Source of the DNA: an uncultured Azospirillum sp.
GTDB lineage: Bacteria; Pseudomonadota; Alphaproteobacteria; Azospirillales; Azospirillaceae
Direction: 5' to 3'
Assembly: GCF_946480385.1 (NCBI RefSeq)
Contig: NZ_CAMLJP010000074.1
Location: forward strand, 1 to 33,329
Length of the DNA: 33,329 bases
Shown in pieces: positions 1 to 7,476 of this stretch. Within the stretch, counting starts at the first letter, position 1; each line of letters starts with the position of its first letter. The position numbers and the translations under genes were made by a program. The notes below the pieces were generated by a model. That model was not told the DNA's origin and searched no databases. It saw only the letters and a list, made by a program, of their open reading frames with translations.

Positions 1-328
1 CCGTCGGTGGAGCGGGTTATAGGCGCCCTCCCCCAAACCACGCAAGCGCTTTTTTGCGCTTCGATGAAAAATTCCTGACGGTTCGTTTTTCACCGGAGCC
101 TGCACCGGATTCAGTGTAAGGGAACGACCCACCAACCGCGGCGTGGCCGGCGACCGTCCGAGCGCGCCAATCCATAGTGTTCCCATAGGGTTCACCCCTG
201 CGGTCTTGTGTCGGTTGACAGGGTCGGACCGGTCCAGCATCGTCCGATCTATAGGCTTAACACCTTTGGTGACGGCCATCGCCGACAGCCCGCTGGGCGG
301 CCCCGGGGGTTACAGGAGGAGGACGACG
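1..328. other. non-coding left edge, upstream of the M23 peptidase gene
   Basis: No gene is supported here. The peptidase frame stays open upstream to about 143, but that stretch has no ribosome-binding site and does not read like a signal sequence. The region holds a leftward promoter-like sequence (16-45), a small AAGCGC/GCGCTT palindrome around six T's (44-61), and a TTGACA hexamer at 215-220 without a convincing -10 partner at 17 bp. The peptidase promoter probably lies between 200 and 320. Confidence 0.5.
16..45 (-). promoter_or_regulatory. outward-facing strong promoter, possibly for a stable RNA
   Basis: Read on the minus strand, TTGCGT (45-40) is followed after 18 bp by TATAAC (21-16). 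A G+C-rich discriminator follows, and the run of A's upstream resembles an UP element. This arrangement recalls alphaproteobacterial rRNA or other stable-RNA promoters. It would fire leftwards, out of the window, with a start near position 8. The hexamers and spacing are seen directly; the stable-RNA assignment is inference. Confidence 0.45.
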
Positions 329-1711
329 GTGCGTTCGAGGCTTTCCCGCCTTCCCACGCTCGCCTTGCTTGCCATCATCTCGGCCGGTGCATTGACGCCT
401 GCGACGGTTGTCGCACGCAATGCGGATGCGCCGAATGGCCGGGCTCCCCATGCTTTCAAGCCGGCGGTGAAGCCGAACATGGGCGCGGAGGGCAACTCCG
501 AGGCCAAGGACGACGCCGAGGAGAGTGGACGCGCTACCGGGCCGGTCGACCGCCACACCCTGTCCATCGGTCGCGGCGATACGCTGATGGATCTGCTGTC
601 CACCGCCAATGTGCCGGCCAACGACGCCCACGATGCGGTCGCCGCACTGCGCGAGGTCTATAACCCGCGCCGTCTCCAGGTCGGCCAGCATGTGACGGTC
701 CTGTTCGAGCCGCGTCGCGGCGGAGCCCGCAAGTTCGTCGGGTTCGAGTTCGCCCCGGATCCGCTGCGGTCGGTGTCGATCGCACGCAAGGGCGACGCCG
801 GCTTCACCTCCAGCCAGATCGAGAAGCCGGTCACGCGCAAGCCGGTGGCGGCCCAGGGCGTCATCCGCTCCAGCCTGTTCGAGGCGGGGGCCCAGTCCGG
901 GGTTCCGATCTCGGTCATGATGGCGTTCATCCAGAACTTCTCCTATGACGTCGATTTCCAGCGCGACCTGCAGCCGGGCGACCGTTTCGAGGTTCTGTAT
1001 GAGAAACTGGTCACCGCCGACGGCAAGGAGGCCGGCGAAGGCGAGCTGCTGTATGCCTCTCTGACGCTGAGCGGCGACGACATGCCGATCTACCGCTTCA
1101 AGACCCGCGACGGGCGGGTCGACTATTACAATGGCGATGGCGAAAGCATCCGCCGGGCCCTGCTGCGCACGCCCATCGACGGCGCCCGCATCACCTCCGG
1201 CTTCGGCATGCGCCACCACCCGATCCTTGGCTTCAGCAAGATGCACAAGGGCGTGGATTTCGCCGCGCCGACCGGGACGCCGATCTATGCGGCCGGCCGC
1301 GGCATCATCGAGATCGCGGAACGCAGCAGTTCCTACGGCAACTATGTCCGCATCCGCCACAACACAGAGATCTCCACCGCCTATGCCCATATGAGCCGCT
1401 TCGCCAAGTCGATCCGCCGCGGCGGACGGGTCGATCAGGGCGATATCATCGGTTATGTCGGCACCACCGGACGGTCGACCGGGCCGCACCTGCATTACGA
1501 GGTGCTGAAGGCGGGGCATCAGGTAAACCCGCGCTCCGTCGACCTGCCGACCGGCGAGAAGCTGGAGGGGCGGGAGCTTCAGGCCTTCCAGCAGGCCCGG
1601 CGGTCGATCGAGAAGATGTTCGACGACAGCCGCGGCGGTCTGCAGCTGGCGCGCACACCGGCACCGGCGCCGGCGGAGGAAAAGGGCTGCAACAAGGCCA
1701 ACAGCTGCTGA
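329..1711 (+). CDS. M23 family metallopeptidase (LytM/NlpD-like), exported
   Basis: A zinc-dependent murein endopeptidase, or a regulator of amidases, acting on peptidoglycan in the periplasm. I place the start at the GTG at 329, preceded by a strong AGGAGGAGG, giving 460 residues. A signal peptide follows directly (Arg-rich start, then LALLAIISAGAL). A LysM/OapA-like segment lies near residues 75-130. The C-terminal M23 domain has the zinc motif HKGVD (His306, Asp310) and the HLH motif (His387, His389) in GPHLHYE, so the ligands for an active enzyme are present. It converges with a leftward operon across a short hairpin. A lysostaphin-like hydrolase and an EnvC/NlpD-type activator cannot be separated from sequence alone, but intact zinc ligands favour a hydrolase. 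Confidence 0.92.
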   Translation: MRSRLSRLPTLALLAIISAGALTPATVVARNADAPNGRAPHAFKPAVKPNMGAEGNSEAKDDAEESGRATGPVDRHTLSIGRGDTLMDLLSTANVPANDAHDAVAALREVYNPRRLQVGQHVTVLFEPRRGGARKFVGFEFAPDPLRSVSIARKGDAGFTSSQIEKPVTRKPVAAQGVIRSSLFEAGAQSGVPISVMMAFIQNFSYDVDFQRDLQPGDRFEVLYEKLVTADGKEAGEGELLYASLTLSGDDMPIYRFKTRDGRVDYYNGDGESIRRALLRTPIDGARITSGFGMRHHPILGFSKMHKGVDFAAPTGTPIYAAGRGIIEIAERSSSYGNYVRIRHNTEISTAYAHMSRFAKSIRRGGRVDQGDIIGYVGTTGRSTGPHLHYEVLKAGHQVNPRSVDLPTGEKLEGRELQAFQQARRSIEKMFDDSRGGLQLARTPAPAPAEEKGCNKANSC

Positions 1712-1724
1712 CCGGCTGGCAAGC

Positions 1725-1749
1725 CACCCGGCGGCGGAGGCCGCCGGTG
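1725..1749. terminator. G+C-rich hairpin between convergent genes
   Basis: CACCcGGCGGC pairs with GCCGCCGGTG around a GGAG loop, with one bulged C. It starts 13 bases after the M23 stop and ends just before the stop of the convergent small gene. There is no T run, so intrinsic termination is uncertain. Confidence 0.4.
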
Positions 1750-1752
1750 CGC

Positions 1753-1935
1753 CTATTCCTTGTTCATCATGTTGCGGATGGCGCCGACGAACTGTCGGGC
1801 GGTGTTCTCGTCCTCCAGCATCTTCTGCAGCTTGTCGCGGATGAGCATCGCCTTCGGCCGCTGCTGCATGGCGCGTTCGATGGCGACATCGGCTTCGCCG
1901 GGCTTCAGGGGTTCGAGGTCTGACATGGCGGACAT
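1753..1935 (-). CDS. small conserved-looking protein, function unknown
   Basis: A 60-residue, charged, probably helical cytoplasmic protein with no signal peptide or membrane segment. It ends in AIRNMMNKE and contains the amphipathic stretch AMLIRDKLQKMLEDENTA. I do not recognise the family. It is third in a leftward run after motA and the acyltransferase gene, with an 80-base gap before it. A second in-frame ATG at 1926 gives 57 residues (MSDLEPLKPGEA...) and is about equally likely. Its reality is supported by the position and a normal bacterial protein composition, unlike the Arg/Pro/Ala-rich shadow frames around it. Confidence 0.6.
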   Translation of the reverse strand: MSAMSDLEPLKPGEADVAIERAMQQRPKAMLIRDKLQKMLEDENTARQFVGAIRNMMNKE

Positions 1936-2015
1936 CCCGTGCGGTAAGGGCGTGTCGGGTCGGCACGCAGGTAAGGATAGCCGGAACCGCTCCGACCATC
2001 ATCTGGCAAAGCGCA

Positions 2016-2975
2016 TCAGCGATATTGGCCGACCGTCTCCACCGCCTCCCCGCCGGTGCCGAGCTTGAACTCGGTGACGCCGGGGGCGGTGTCGGGATTG
2101 ATGCCGCCGAGGTCGAGCATGCGGACGCCATGCTGCTTCAGTTCCTGCATGGCCTTCCACAGCACAAGCCGCATGGCACCGCTCTTGCGGCCCGACTCGT
2201 TGGCCCAACTGATCTGACTGGTGGCGCAGATGCCGTGGCGGAAGAACAGGCCGCAAGCGACCGGGGCGCGGCCGTCGAGCGCCGTCACCATCACCACGCC
2301 GTCATTGCGGCCACCGCCCTTGACCATGGCGTTGCGCAGGCGGACGGCCAGCGGCCCGGTCATGGCGCGAAAGCCCTTCTCAAGCGCCTGGTCGTGCTCC
2401 TGTTTCATCAGCCAGGGCAGATTGTCGGCCTTCCAGTCGGTGTCGAGGACGAGGCCGGCCTTCTCCGCCCCGCGCAGGCGCTGCCGCCAGTCGCGGGCGA
2501 AGCCGGCGCGCATCGCCTCCTCGTTGCGGATCAGGTCGAACCAGACCGTCCGGTAGCCGGGACCGACCTTGCGGAAGCCGCAGCGGGCGAGCAGCGCCTC
2601 CGTCTCCGGCCCGGCGGGCAGTTCCGGCAACAGGCTGGCGCGGCTGAGCGGCGAGCGCGGGCAGGCGCGGCGCAGCAGGCGGAACACCGCTTCCAGCGTG
2701 TCGGCATCGGGGATCGTGCCGTCCAGCCAGAGCGGCCCGCGGTAGCATTGCCGATCATGGAAAAGCTTCAGCATGCGGCGGTCGAGCGTCTGGACGAGAC
2801 CGACCGGCTCCCCATCGCGGCGGATCACGCCAAGGCGCGGGACATGGCCATAGGTGCGGCCCATGGCGCGGCCATAGGCGAAGCTCTGCAGCAGGGTGGA
2901 GCGCGGAACGCGTGCGAACAGGGCGTCCCACTCGCCGACCGTTCCCTCGTTCCAGGCGATGTCGATGTCCGGCAT
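2016..2975 (-). CDS. FemAB-like / GNAT-fold acyltransferase
   Basis: A 319-residue cytoplasmic protein resembling the BioF2/FemAB-like acetyltransferase superfamily, members of which transfer acyl or aminoacyl groups to peptidoglycan or polysaccharide precursors. Family-like segments are LLQSFAYGRAMGRTYGH near the N-terminus, YRTVWFDLIRNEEAM in the middle, and GGINPDTAPGVTEFKLGTGG at the C-terminus, close to the FemAB-type GINP...GVYxFKxGFGG pattern. The start at 2975 follows GAGGGT on the minus strand. It lies 29 bases downstream of motA and is probably cotranscribed. The substrate cannot be read from sequence. A role in envelope modification is inference from the family. Confidence 0.8.
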   Translation of the reverse strand: MPDIDIAWNEGTVGEWDALFARVPRSTLLQSFAYGRAMGRTYGHVPRLGVIRRDGEPVGLVQTLDRRMLKLFHDRQCYRGPLWLDGTIPDADTLEAVFRLLRRACPRSPLSRASLLPELPAGPETEALLARCGFRKVGPGYRTVWFDLIRNEEAMRAGFARDWRQRLRGAEKAGLVLDTDWKADNLPWLMKQEHDQALEKGFRAMTGPLAVRLRNAMVKGGGRNDGVVMVTALDGRAPVACGLFFRHGICATSQISWANESGRKSGAMRLVLWKAMQELKQHGVRMLDLGGINPDTAPGVTEFKLGTGGEAVETVGQYR

Positions 2976-3004
2976 CGGGACCCTCGGTCGATCAGGACAA
3001 CGGG

Positions 3005-3865
3005 TCAGGCCGGCGGCAGGGCGGAGGTCGCCTCTTCCACCTGGGCAAAGGTCGGGCGGTATTCCGGTTCCAGCACGTTGCGGGCGTATTCCACCGAAAT
3101 GGCGGGCGCGTAGCCGGAGAGATGGGCGATCAGCCCGGTCTTCATCGCCTGATAGTATTTGCCTTCGGCGTGATAGATGTTCTTGAGGCCGCTGGCGATC
3201 GGGGCGAGGAAGCCGTAGGCGACCAGAATGCCGGTGAAGGTGCCGACCAGCGCGCCGCCGATCAGCTTGCCCAGCACTTCCGGCGGCTCGGTGATCGAGC
3301 CCATGGTGTGAATCACGCCCAGCACCGCCGCCACGATGCCCAGCGCCGGCACCGCGTCGGCCACCGCCTGGATGGCGTCGGCGATGCGCTGGTGTTCGTG
3401 GTGCATCGTCTCGATGTCCTCGTCCATCAGGTCGACCAGCTCGTGCGGGTTGTCCGCGCCAAGCGACATCAGACGGAGATAGGTACAGAGGAAGGCGATG
3501 GCATGGTGGTCGCCATAGAATTTCGGGAATTGCTGGAAGAGCGGTGAGTCTTCCGGTTTCTCGATATGCTGTTCGAGCGCCAGCAGGCCCTTGGTCTTCG
3601 CGATCTTGAAGACCTGATACATCATGGTGAGGACCTCCAGGAAGTCCTCCTTCTTGTATTTTGGTCCTTTGAACAGGTGACCCAGCTCCTTGCCGGTGTG
3701 GGTCACCACAGATTTTGGATTGGCGATGAAAAAGGCGCCGGCGCCGGAGCCCAGGATGATCATGAACTCGAACGGCATCCACAGCACGCCCATGTGGCCA
3801 CCGCCGAGGATGTAGCCACCGAACACGCTGAAGATCACGATGCCGAAGCCGATCATCACGAACAT
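3005..3865 (-). CDS. motA: flagellar stator protein MotA
   Basis: The inner-membrane stator subunit that forms the ion channel with MotB and pushes on FliG. The start ATG at 3865 has GGAGGGAGAG just upstream, giving 286 residues, normal for proton-type MotA. The four expected membrane segments are visible, two near the N-terminus (FVMIGFGIVIFSVFGGYILG and FEFMIILGSGAGAFFIA) and two C-terminal. The prolines matching E. coli Pro173 and Pro222 appear in AVPALGIV and FLAPIAS. The cytoplasmic FliG-contact region KTKGLLALEQHIE keeps the Glu98 equivalent and has Lys where E. coli has Arg90. No motB or other flagellar gene is adjacent; the gene leads an operon with an acyltransferase and a small protein. 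Confidence 0.95.
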   Translation of the reverse strand: MFVMIGFGIVIFSVFGGYILGGGHMGVLWMPFEFMIILGSGAGAFFIANPKSVVTHTGKELGHLFKGPKYKKEDFLEVLTMMYQVFKIAKTKGLLALEQHIEKPEDSPLFQQFPKFYGDHHAIAFLCTYLRLMSLGADNPHELVDLMDEDIETMHHEHQRIADAIQAVADAVPALGIVAAVLGVIHTMGSITEPPEVLGKLIGGALVGTFTGILVAYGFLAPIASGLKNIYHAEGKYYQAMKTGLIAHLSGYAPAISVEYARNVLEPEYRPTFAQVEEATSALPPA

Positions 3866-4220
3866 TCGGTCTCTCCCTCCCCGATACCGACCACGGGCCG
3901 CAAGATGCTCCCAGCCGACAGATGGCCGGACATCGGTTGAGTTTCCGTGAATCACCCGAACGGCCTACCGCCTTCGCGACAGGCCGCGCGATCCTACCGG
4001 TGCAGGCGGGTCCTGTCACGAAAGGACTGACGATCCAGGCTTTTCAACGGGTGCGATGCGGACAGCGGGAGAGAAACGGGCGGGAGAACGCCGTGGCACG
4101 GGGCGGTACGCGCGACAAGGGCACAGCATGGTCACAGCCGATGACAGCGGTGCCGAAACGCAAAACGCTCCGGCCGCCGGGTGAGACCCGACCGCCGGAG
4201 CGTTTGGAAAGCATGGGTCG
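3866..4220. other. 355-base intergenic region upstream of motA
   Basis: No coding sequence is supported on either strand. It should hold the motA promoter on the minus strand, but I found no clear sigma-28 or sigma-70 match. Its right part holds the terminator of the His/Pro-rich gene. Confidence 0.5.
4161..4205 (-). terminator. intrinsic terminator of the His/Pro-rich protein gene
   Basis: AAACGCTCCGGC and GCCGGAGCGTTT form a 12-bp perfect stem. On the minus strand the hairpin is followed by TTTTGCGTTT, a T-rich tail. It begins 16 bases after the stop of the leftward gene ending at 4221. Confidence 0.75.
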
Positions 4221-4598
4221 TTAACGGAGCGGAATATTCATCTGAACGCTGACGCCCGGCTGCGGGGGCGGCGGGGCATAGATGACGGCCGGCGGCGGCG
4301 CGTAGGAGGGGGCATAGACGACGCGCGGCGGGGGCGGCGGGGCCGGAACCACGACCACCGGCGGCGGCGCGCCGTAGATGACGACCGGGCCTTCGTCGTG
4401 ATGGTGCTTATTCTTGTGGTGACCCCAGGCATGGCCGCGGCCATGCTCCCCCGGATCGGCGAGCGACGGCGTCGACAAGGCGGCGCCGAAAGCCAGCACC
4501 GCCATGACAGCCACCACGGCTTTGGCAGCGGCACGGGCCACCCGGCGCACGGCCGTCCGGGGCGACTGGGTGTCCTGCATGATGGCTCCGGCGTTCAT
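4221..4598 (-). CDS. His- and Pro-rich exported protein, function unknown
   Basis: I chose the ATG at 4598 because AGGAGA precedes it, giving 125 residues; a longer reading to 4724 lacks such a site. The N-terminus is a signal peptide (Arg/Lys region, then AVVAVMAVLAFGAAL, with cleavage likely after PSLA). A histidine cluster follows (GHAWGHHKNKHHHDEG), then a low-complexity proline region built on APPP plus V/I/Y-rich steps, ending in VSVQMNIPLR. It has its own terminator and looks monocistronic. Histidine clusters in exported proteins often bind metal, and Pro-rich tails often span or contact the envelope; both are inference. Similar Pro/Tyr-rich exported proteins are common in alphaproteobacteria and uncharacterised. 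Confidence 0.75.
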   Translation of the reverse strand: MNAGAIMQDTQSPRTAVRRVARAAAKAVVAVMAVLAFGAALSTPSLADPGEHGRGHAWGHHKNKHHHDEGPVVIYGAPPPVVVVPAPPPPPRVVYAPSYAPPPAVIYAPPPPQPGVSVQMNIPLR

Positions 4599-4958
4599 CG
4601 GCCTGTTCTCCTGGAATTGGCGTGCATCGGCGACGGGAGCGGCGACAGCCGGGCGGGCGTCCGCATACCCATTTCGATGGGATAGAGTTTTATGCTCAGG
4701 CTGAGGCTCGGCCGGGTGGGACATTTTTCGGGCGCTGTTCGGTGGACAAGGACGGTTTCAGGGATGGCGGCGATCGATCACCGTGCATCCTTACCTATCA
4801 ACTGTCGATCCGGGGACGCGGCGGCTACCCATCCGATGGGGGTAGACCCGAAGCGACCGGCGGCCGGCCTGTCCCGTCATGATCCGATAGGCGCCGGACC
4901 TCGTATCGGGCATCGTATGTGTAAGGATGCAAAGCCCTCCAACCGCCGAGCCGTACCG
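4599..4958. other. 360-base intergenic region between divergent genes
   Basis: No gene is supported. The region should hold both promoters of the divergent His/Pro-rich gene and the peroxidase gene. It contains two copies of the GTAAGGAT motif in opposite orientations (4787-4794 minus, 4921-4928 plus) and an inverted repeat CCGATA-N14-TATCGG at 4884-4909. Confidence 0.5.
4884..4909. promoter_or_regulatory. possible operator upstream of the peroxidase gene
   Basis: The inverted repeat CCGATA-N14-TATCGG is centred about 60 bases before the peroxidase ATG. The spacing suits a dimeric regulator, but no regulator gene is adjacent and short repeats can arise by chance. Confidence 0.25.
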
Positions 4959-5549
4959 ATGACCGTCCGAACCCGACTTCGCACCGTCGCCATGGCGGCG
5001 GTCTTTTCCGTGATGGGAGCCGCCAGCGCCATGGCCGCAAGCAGCGCCGCCGCAAGCAACGCATACGACTTCACCTTCCAGGGCATCGACGGCCAGCCGC
5101 TGCCGCTGTCGCAGTTCAAGGGCAAGGCGGTCCTGGTGGTCAACACCGCCTCGCAGTGCGGCTTCACCCCGCAATACAAGGGGCTTGAGGCGCTGTGGCA
5201 GCAATACCGTGACCGCGGTCTGGTGGTGGTCGGCGTGCCGTCGGACGATTTCGGCGGCCAGGAGCCGGGGAACGCCAACCAGATCAAGGATTTCTGCGAG
5301 GTCAATTACCGCATCGACTTCCCGCTGACCGACAAGACGGTGGTGTCGGGCGACGGCGCCCATCCCTTCTACCGCTGGGCGGCCGACGAGTTGGGCTTCC
5401 TCGCCAAGCCGCGCTGGAACTTCCACAAATATCTGATCGGGCCGGACGGCAAGCTGGTGTCCTGGTTCTCCACCATGACCGACCCCGAGTCGGACAAGGT
5501 GCGAGAGGCGATCGAGAAGCTGCTGCCGGAGAAGGCGTCGAAGTCGTAA
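4959..5549 (+). CDS. glutathione-peroxidase family protein, exported
   Basis: A thiol peroxidase reducing hydrogen or lipid peroxides. From the ATG at 4959 it has 196 residues, beginning with a signal peptide (VAMAAVFSVMGAASAMA), so it is expected in the periplasm. The family motif NTASQCGFTPQYKGLEALW carries the peroxidatic residue as Cys67, not selenocysteine. The second motif reads PSDDFGGQEPG, with the catalytic Gln at 101, where many relatives have PCNQFGGQEPG. The third motif, WNFHKYLIGPDG, is intact and carries the Trp and Asn of the tetrad. Many Cys-type members use thioredoxin rather than glutathione as donor, so the true reductant is open. An alternative ATG at 4917 would extend it by 14 residues. 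No good ribosome-binding site is seen at either start. Confidence 0.9.
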   Translation: MTVRTRLRTVAMAAVFSVMGAASAMAASSAAASNAYDFTFQGIDGQPLPLSQFKGKAVLVVNTASQCGFTPQYKGLEALWQQYRDRGLVVVGVPSDDFGGQEPGNANQIKDFCEVNYRIDFPLTDKTVVSGDGAHPFYRWAADELGFLAKPRWNFHKYLIGPDGKLVSWFSTMTDPESDKVREAIEKLLPEKASKS

Positions 5550-5566
5550 GGGGGCAGTTGCCCCCC

Positions 5567-6232
5567 TTACTCCACCGCCTGCCGCAGGGCCGCGGCCCCG
5601 GCCCAGGGGGCGAGCGGCAGGGCGGCGGCGAGGATGCCGGCGAGAAGCAGCAGGTGCGGGCGCGGGGTCAGCCCGTTGATTGCGGCGTCGATGGCGCCGG
5701 CGCCGAAGATCAGCACGGGAATGTAGAGCGGCAGGATCAGCAGCGACAGAAGCACGCCGCCGCGCCGCGCCCCCAGCGTCAGCGCCGCCCCGATGGAGCC
5801 GATCAGGCTGAGGATCGGCGTGCCCAGAGTCAGCGTCAGCACCAGCACGCCGAACCCCTCCGCATCCATGTTCAGCAGAACGGCCAACAGCGGCGCGGCG
5901 ACGATCAGCGGCACGCCGGTGACCAGCCAATGGGCCAGCGTCTTCGCCAGCACCGCAGCCTCCAGCGGCAGGGGGGAGAGCGAGAGCAGTTCCAGCGACC
6001 CGTCCTCGTAATCGGTCTGGAACAGCCGCTCCAGCGACAGCAGCGAGGCGAGCAGCGCCGCCACCCAGATCACGCCGGCGGCGATGCGGGCGAGGATGTT
6101 CGGCTCCGGCCCGACGCCGAAGGGGAACAGCACCACGCACAGCACGAAGAACATGACGGCGATGGTGGCGTCGGACCCCTGGCGCAGCGCCAGCCGCAGG
6201 TCGCGGGCGACAAGGCGCAGGAAACGGCTCAT
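5567..6232 (-). CDS. ccmB: heme exporter membrane protein CcmB
   Basis: The membrane subunit of the CcmABCD complex, which releases heme-loaded CcmE during System I cytochrome c maturation. It has 221 residues, the family's usual size, about six membrane helices, and the family-like start SRFLRLVARDLRLALRQG and segment TDYEDGSLELL. Its ATG overlaps the ccmA stop by four bases (ATGA), so translation is coupled. It converges with the peroxidase gene 17 bases away. No ccmC, ccmD or ccmE follows, so the rest of the system must be elsewhere. Confidence 0.95.
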   Translation of the reverse strand: MSRFLRLVARDLRLALRQGSDATIAVMFFVLCVVLFPFGVGPEPNILARIAAGVIWVAALLASLLSLERLFQTDYEDGSLELLSLSPLPLEAAVLAKTLAHWLVTGVPLIVAAPLLAVLLNMDAEGFGVLVLTLTLGTPILSLIGSIGAALTLGARRGGVLLSLLILPLYIPVLIFGAGAIDAAINGLTPRPHLLLLAGILAAALPLAPWAGAAALRQAVE

Positions 6233-6912
6233 GGCGCGGCCCCCTCTTCCTCATGGTCTTCGTCGCCGGCCTCTTCATCGTCGGCGTAGGGGGCGAACTC
6301 GTCGAGATGCAGTTCCTCGCCGCCGGGGGTGGCGATGTCCGTGTGGGTGGACAGCACCACCATGCCGCCCTGGGCGCGGTGTTCGGCGATCAGCCCTTCG
6401 AACAGGGCGATGGCAGCGCGGTCGAGCGCCACGGTCGGCTCGTCCAGCAGCCACAGCGTCGCTGGTGCCGCCAGCAGCCGGGCGAGGTTCAGCCGGCGCT
6501 TCTGACCGGCCGACAGGTAGCGGCCCGGCACCCCGGCGATGTGCGGCACCCCCAGCCGGTCGAGCGCCGCCCGCGCATTGGCGGCCGGATCGGCGGCCCC
6601 GGCCAGCGCCGCCCAGAAGGCGAGATTCTCCGCCGCCGTCAGCACCGGCTTCACCGCGTCGAGATGGCCGACATACTGCACCCGCGACCGGTGGCCGTCG
6701 GGATCCTCGGAAACCGGCACCCCGTCCCAGTCCAGCATCCCGCGCAAAGGCTTCAGCAGCCCGGCCATCACCCGCAGCAGGCTGGACTTGCCGCTGCCGT
6801 TGGGGCCGAGCAGCACCAAGGCGCCGCCGGGGGCGATGCGGAACTCCAGCCCGGTGAAGACCAGACGGTCGCCACGCAGGCAGGTCAGCTCTGATCCGGC
6901 GAAGACGGGCAT
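6229..6912 (-). CDS. ccmA: heme exporter ATP-binding protein CcmA
   Basis: The ATPase subunit that powers release of holo-CcmE during cytochrome c biogenesis, at the cytoplasmic face of the inner membrane. It has 227 residues. The Walker A motif GPNGSGKS is at 36-43, the signature YLSAGQKRRLN around 132-142, Walker B LWLLDEP around 153-159, and the switch His at 190 in STH. The last 30 residues form an unusually acidic tail (DDEEAGDEDHEEE) beyond the normal CcmA end. It is the first gene of a ccmA-ccmB pair. Confidence 0.95.
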   Translation of the reverse strand: MPVFAGSELTCLRGDRLVFTGLEFRIAPGGALVLLGPNGSGKSSLLRVMAGLLKPLRGMLDWDGVPVSEDPDGHRSRVQYVGHLDAVKPVLTAAENLAFWAALAGAADPAANARAALDRLGVPHIAGVPGRYLSAGQKRRLNLARLLAAPATLWLLDEPTVALDRAAIALFEGLIAEHRAQGGMVVLSTHTDIATPGGEELHLDEFAPYADDEEAGDEDHEEEGAAP

Positions 6913-7026
6913 GGGAACGGGTCGCGCTTCCGGTTGAGGGAGGCGCTGCTATAGCACAGGGGAACGGGAAAGCCGGAGCAAGAATGCTGTCGCAGCCTCC
7001 CGCCACCCCCACCTGGAAGAAAGCGC

Positions 7027-7070
7027 CCAAAAGAAAAGGCCACCGCGAGGGGGTTCTCGCGATGGCCTTG
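7027..7070 (-). terminator. intrinsic terminator on the minus strand with no annotated gene upstream
   Basis: A 14-bp stem with one mismatch (AAGGCCATCGCGAG against CTCGCGGTGGCCTT, minus-strand reading) encloses a six-base loop. It is followed on the minus strand by TTTTCTTTT. On the plus strand no T run follows, so the polarity is clear. The nearest leftward protein gene to the right is at 12694, so the terminator points to an unannotated leftward transcript. Confidence 0.75.
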
Positions 7071-7200
7071 CGTCCGGCCGGGTCCGGCCGGTCGATACCT
7101 TGTGGAACGGCTTCCATTCGTCGCTGCGGTGGCGCTAGGGGTGACGCCGGTGCGCGACCTGCGGGGCCGGTTGCTTGAGACAAGGTCTATGGGAAGAAAA
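7071..7200 (-). ncRNA. possible structured small RNA (6S-like topology), unidentified
   Basis: Upstream of the orphan terminator the minus strand can fold into a long rod. ACCTTGT (7186-7180) pairs with ACAAGGT (7103-7097); GTCGC pairs with GCGAC; GGCG pairs with CGCC at the tip. Between the outer and inner stems lie two unpaired sides, one holding a small GGAA/TTCC hairpin. A rod with a large central bubble is the plan of 6S RNA, but I see no diagnostic primary sequence and no clear promoter. The boundaries are approximate and the identity is unproven; tmRNA, RNase P RNA and 4.5S RNA signatures are absent. Confidence 0.35.
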
Positions 7201-7476
7201 TGGCAAAATTTGGATGGAGTTCGAGGAATCGGACGCCGCCCCATGACGGCCTGCATGCCTCGCAGCGCTACACTCCCATGCGTTCGCCGCAGCGCCGGAT
7301 GCCGGGATTGTCACGGCTAAAGGCCGTGCACTTGTTCTGAATCAACGCTTTGCCCGCACTCCTGCCGCATCGTCGCGGCATCCTCCCCGATCGAAGGGGG
7401 GACTGCCGCGGTCATCCGGGATCCCACCGAACGCGGTGGCGGTTTGCCCAAATGTGTTCAGGAAGCGAGTTGTCCC

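Larger units (their letters stand above)
6913..7476. other. 564-base intergenic region
   Basis: No protein-coding frame here is convincing: candidates are Arg/Pro-rich and lack ribosome-binding sites. It holds the ccmA promoter region on the left, a leftward terminator with a possible small RNA (7027-7200), a short CACGGC/GCCGTG hairpin (7312-7328), and the leader of the transporter gene starting at 7477. Confidence 0.5.

Noticed and set aside
44..61. AAGCGC-TTTTTT-GCGCTT palindrome as a terminator
   Set aside because: The stem is only six pairs, the T run is in the loop, and it overlaps the -35 side of the leftward promoter.
257..2131. 624-codon minus-strand open frame opposite the M23 peptidase gene
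   Set aside because: Arg/Pro/Ala/His-rich shadow of a real plus-strand gene in G+C-rich DNA; no family features and no ribosome-binding site.
5558..6289. 243-codon Gln/Arg-rich plus-strand frame
   Set aside because: Antisense to ccmB; composition is typical of a complement of hydrophobic codons.
6885..7256. 123-codon minus-strand frame upstream of ccmA as a protein encoded by the orphan transcript
   Set aside because: It runs through the terminator hairpin, lacks a ribosome-binding site and shows no protein-like pattern; an RNA is the better reading.
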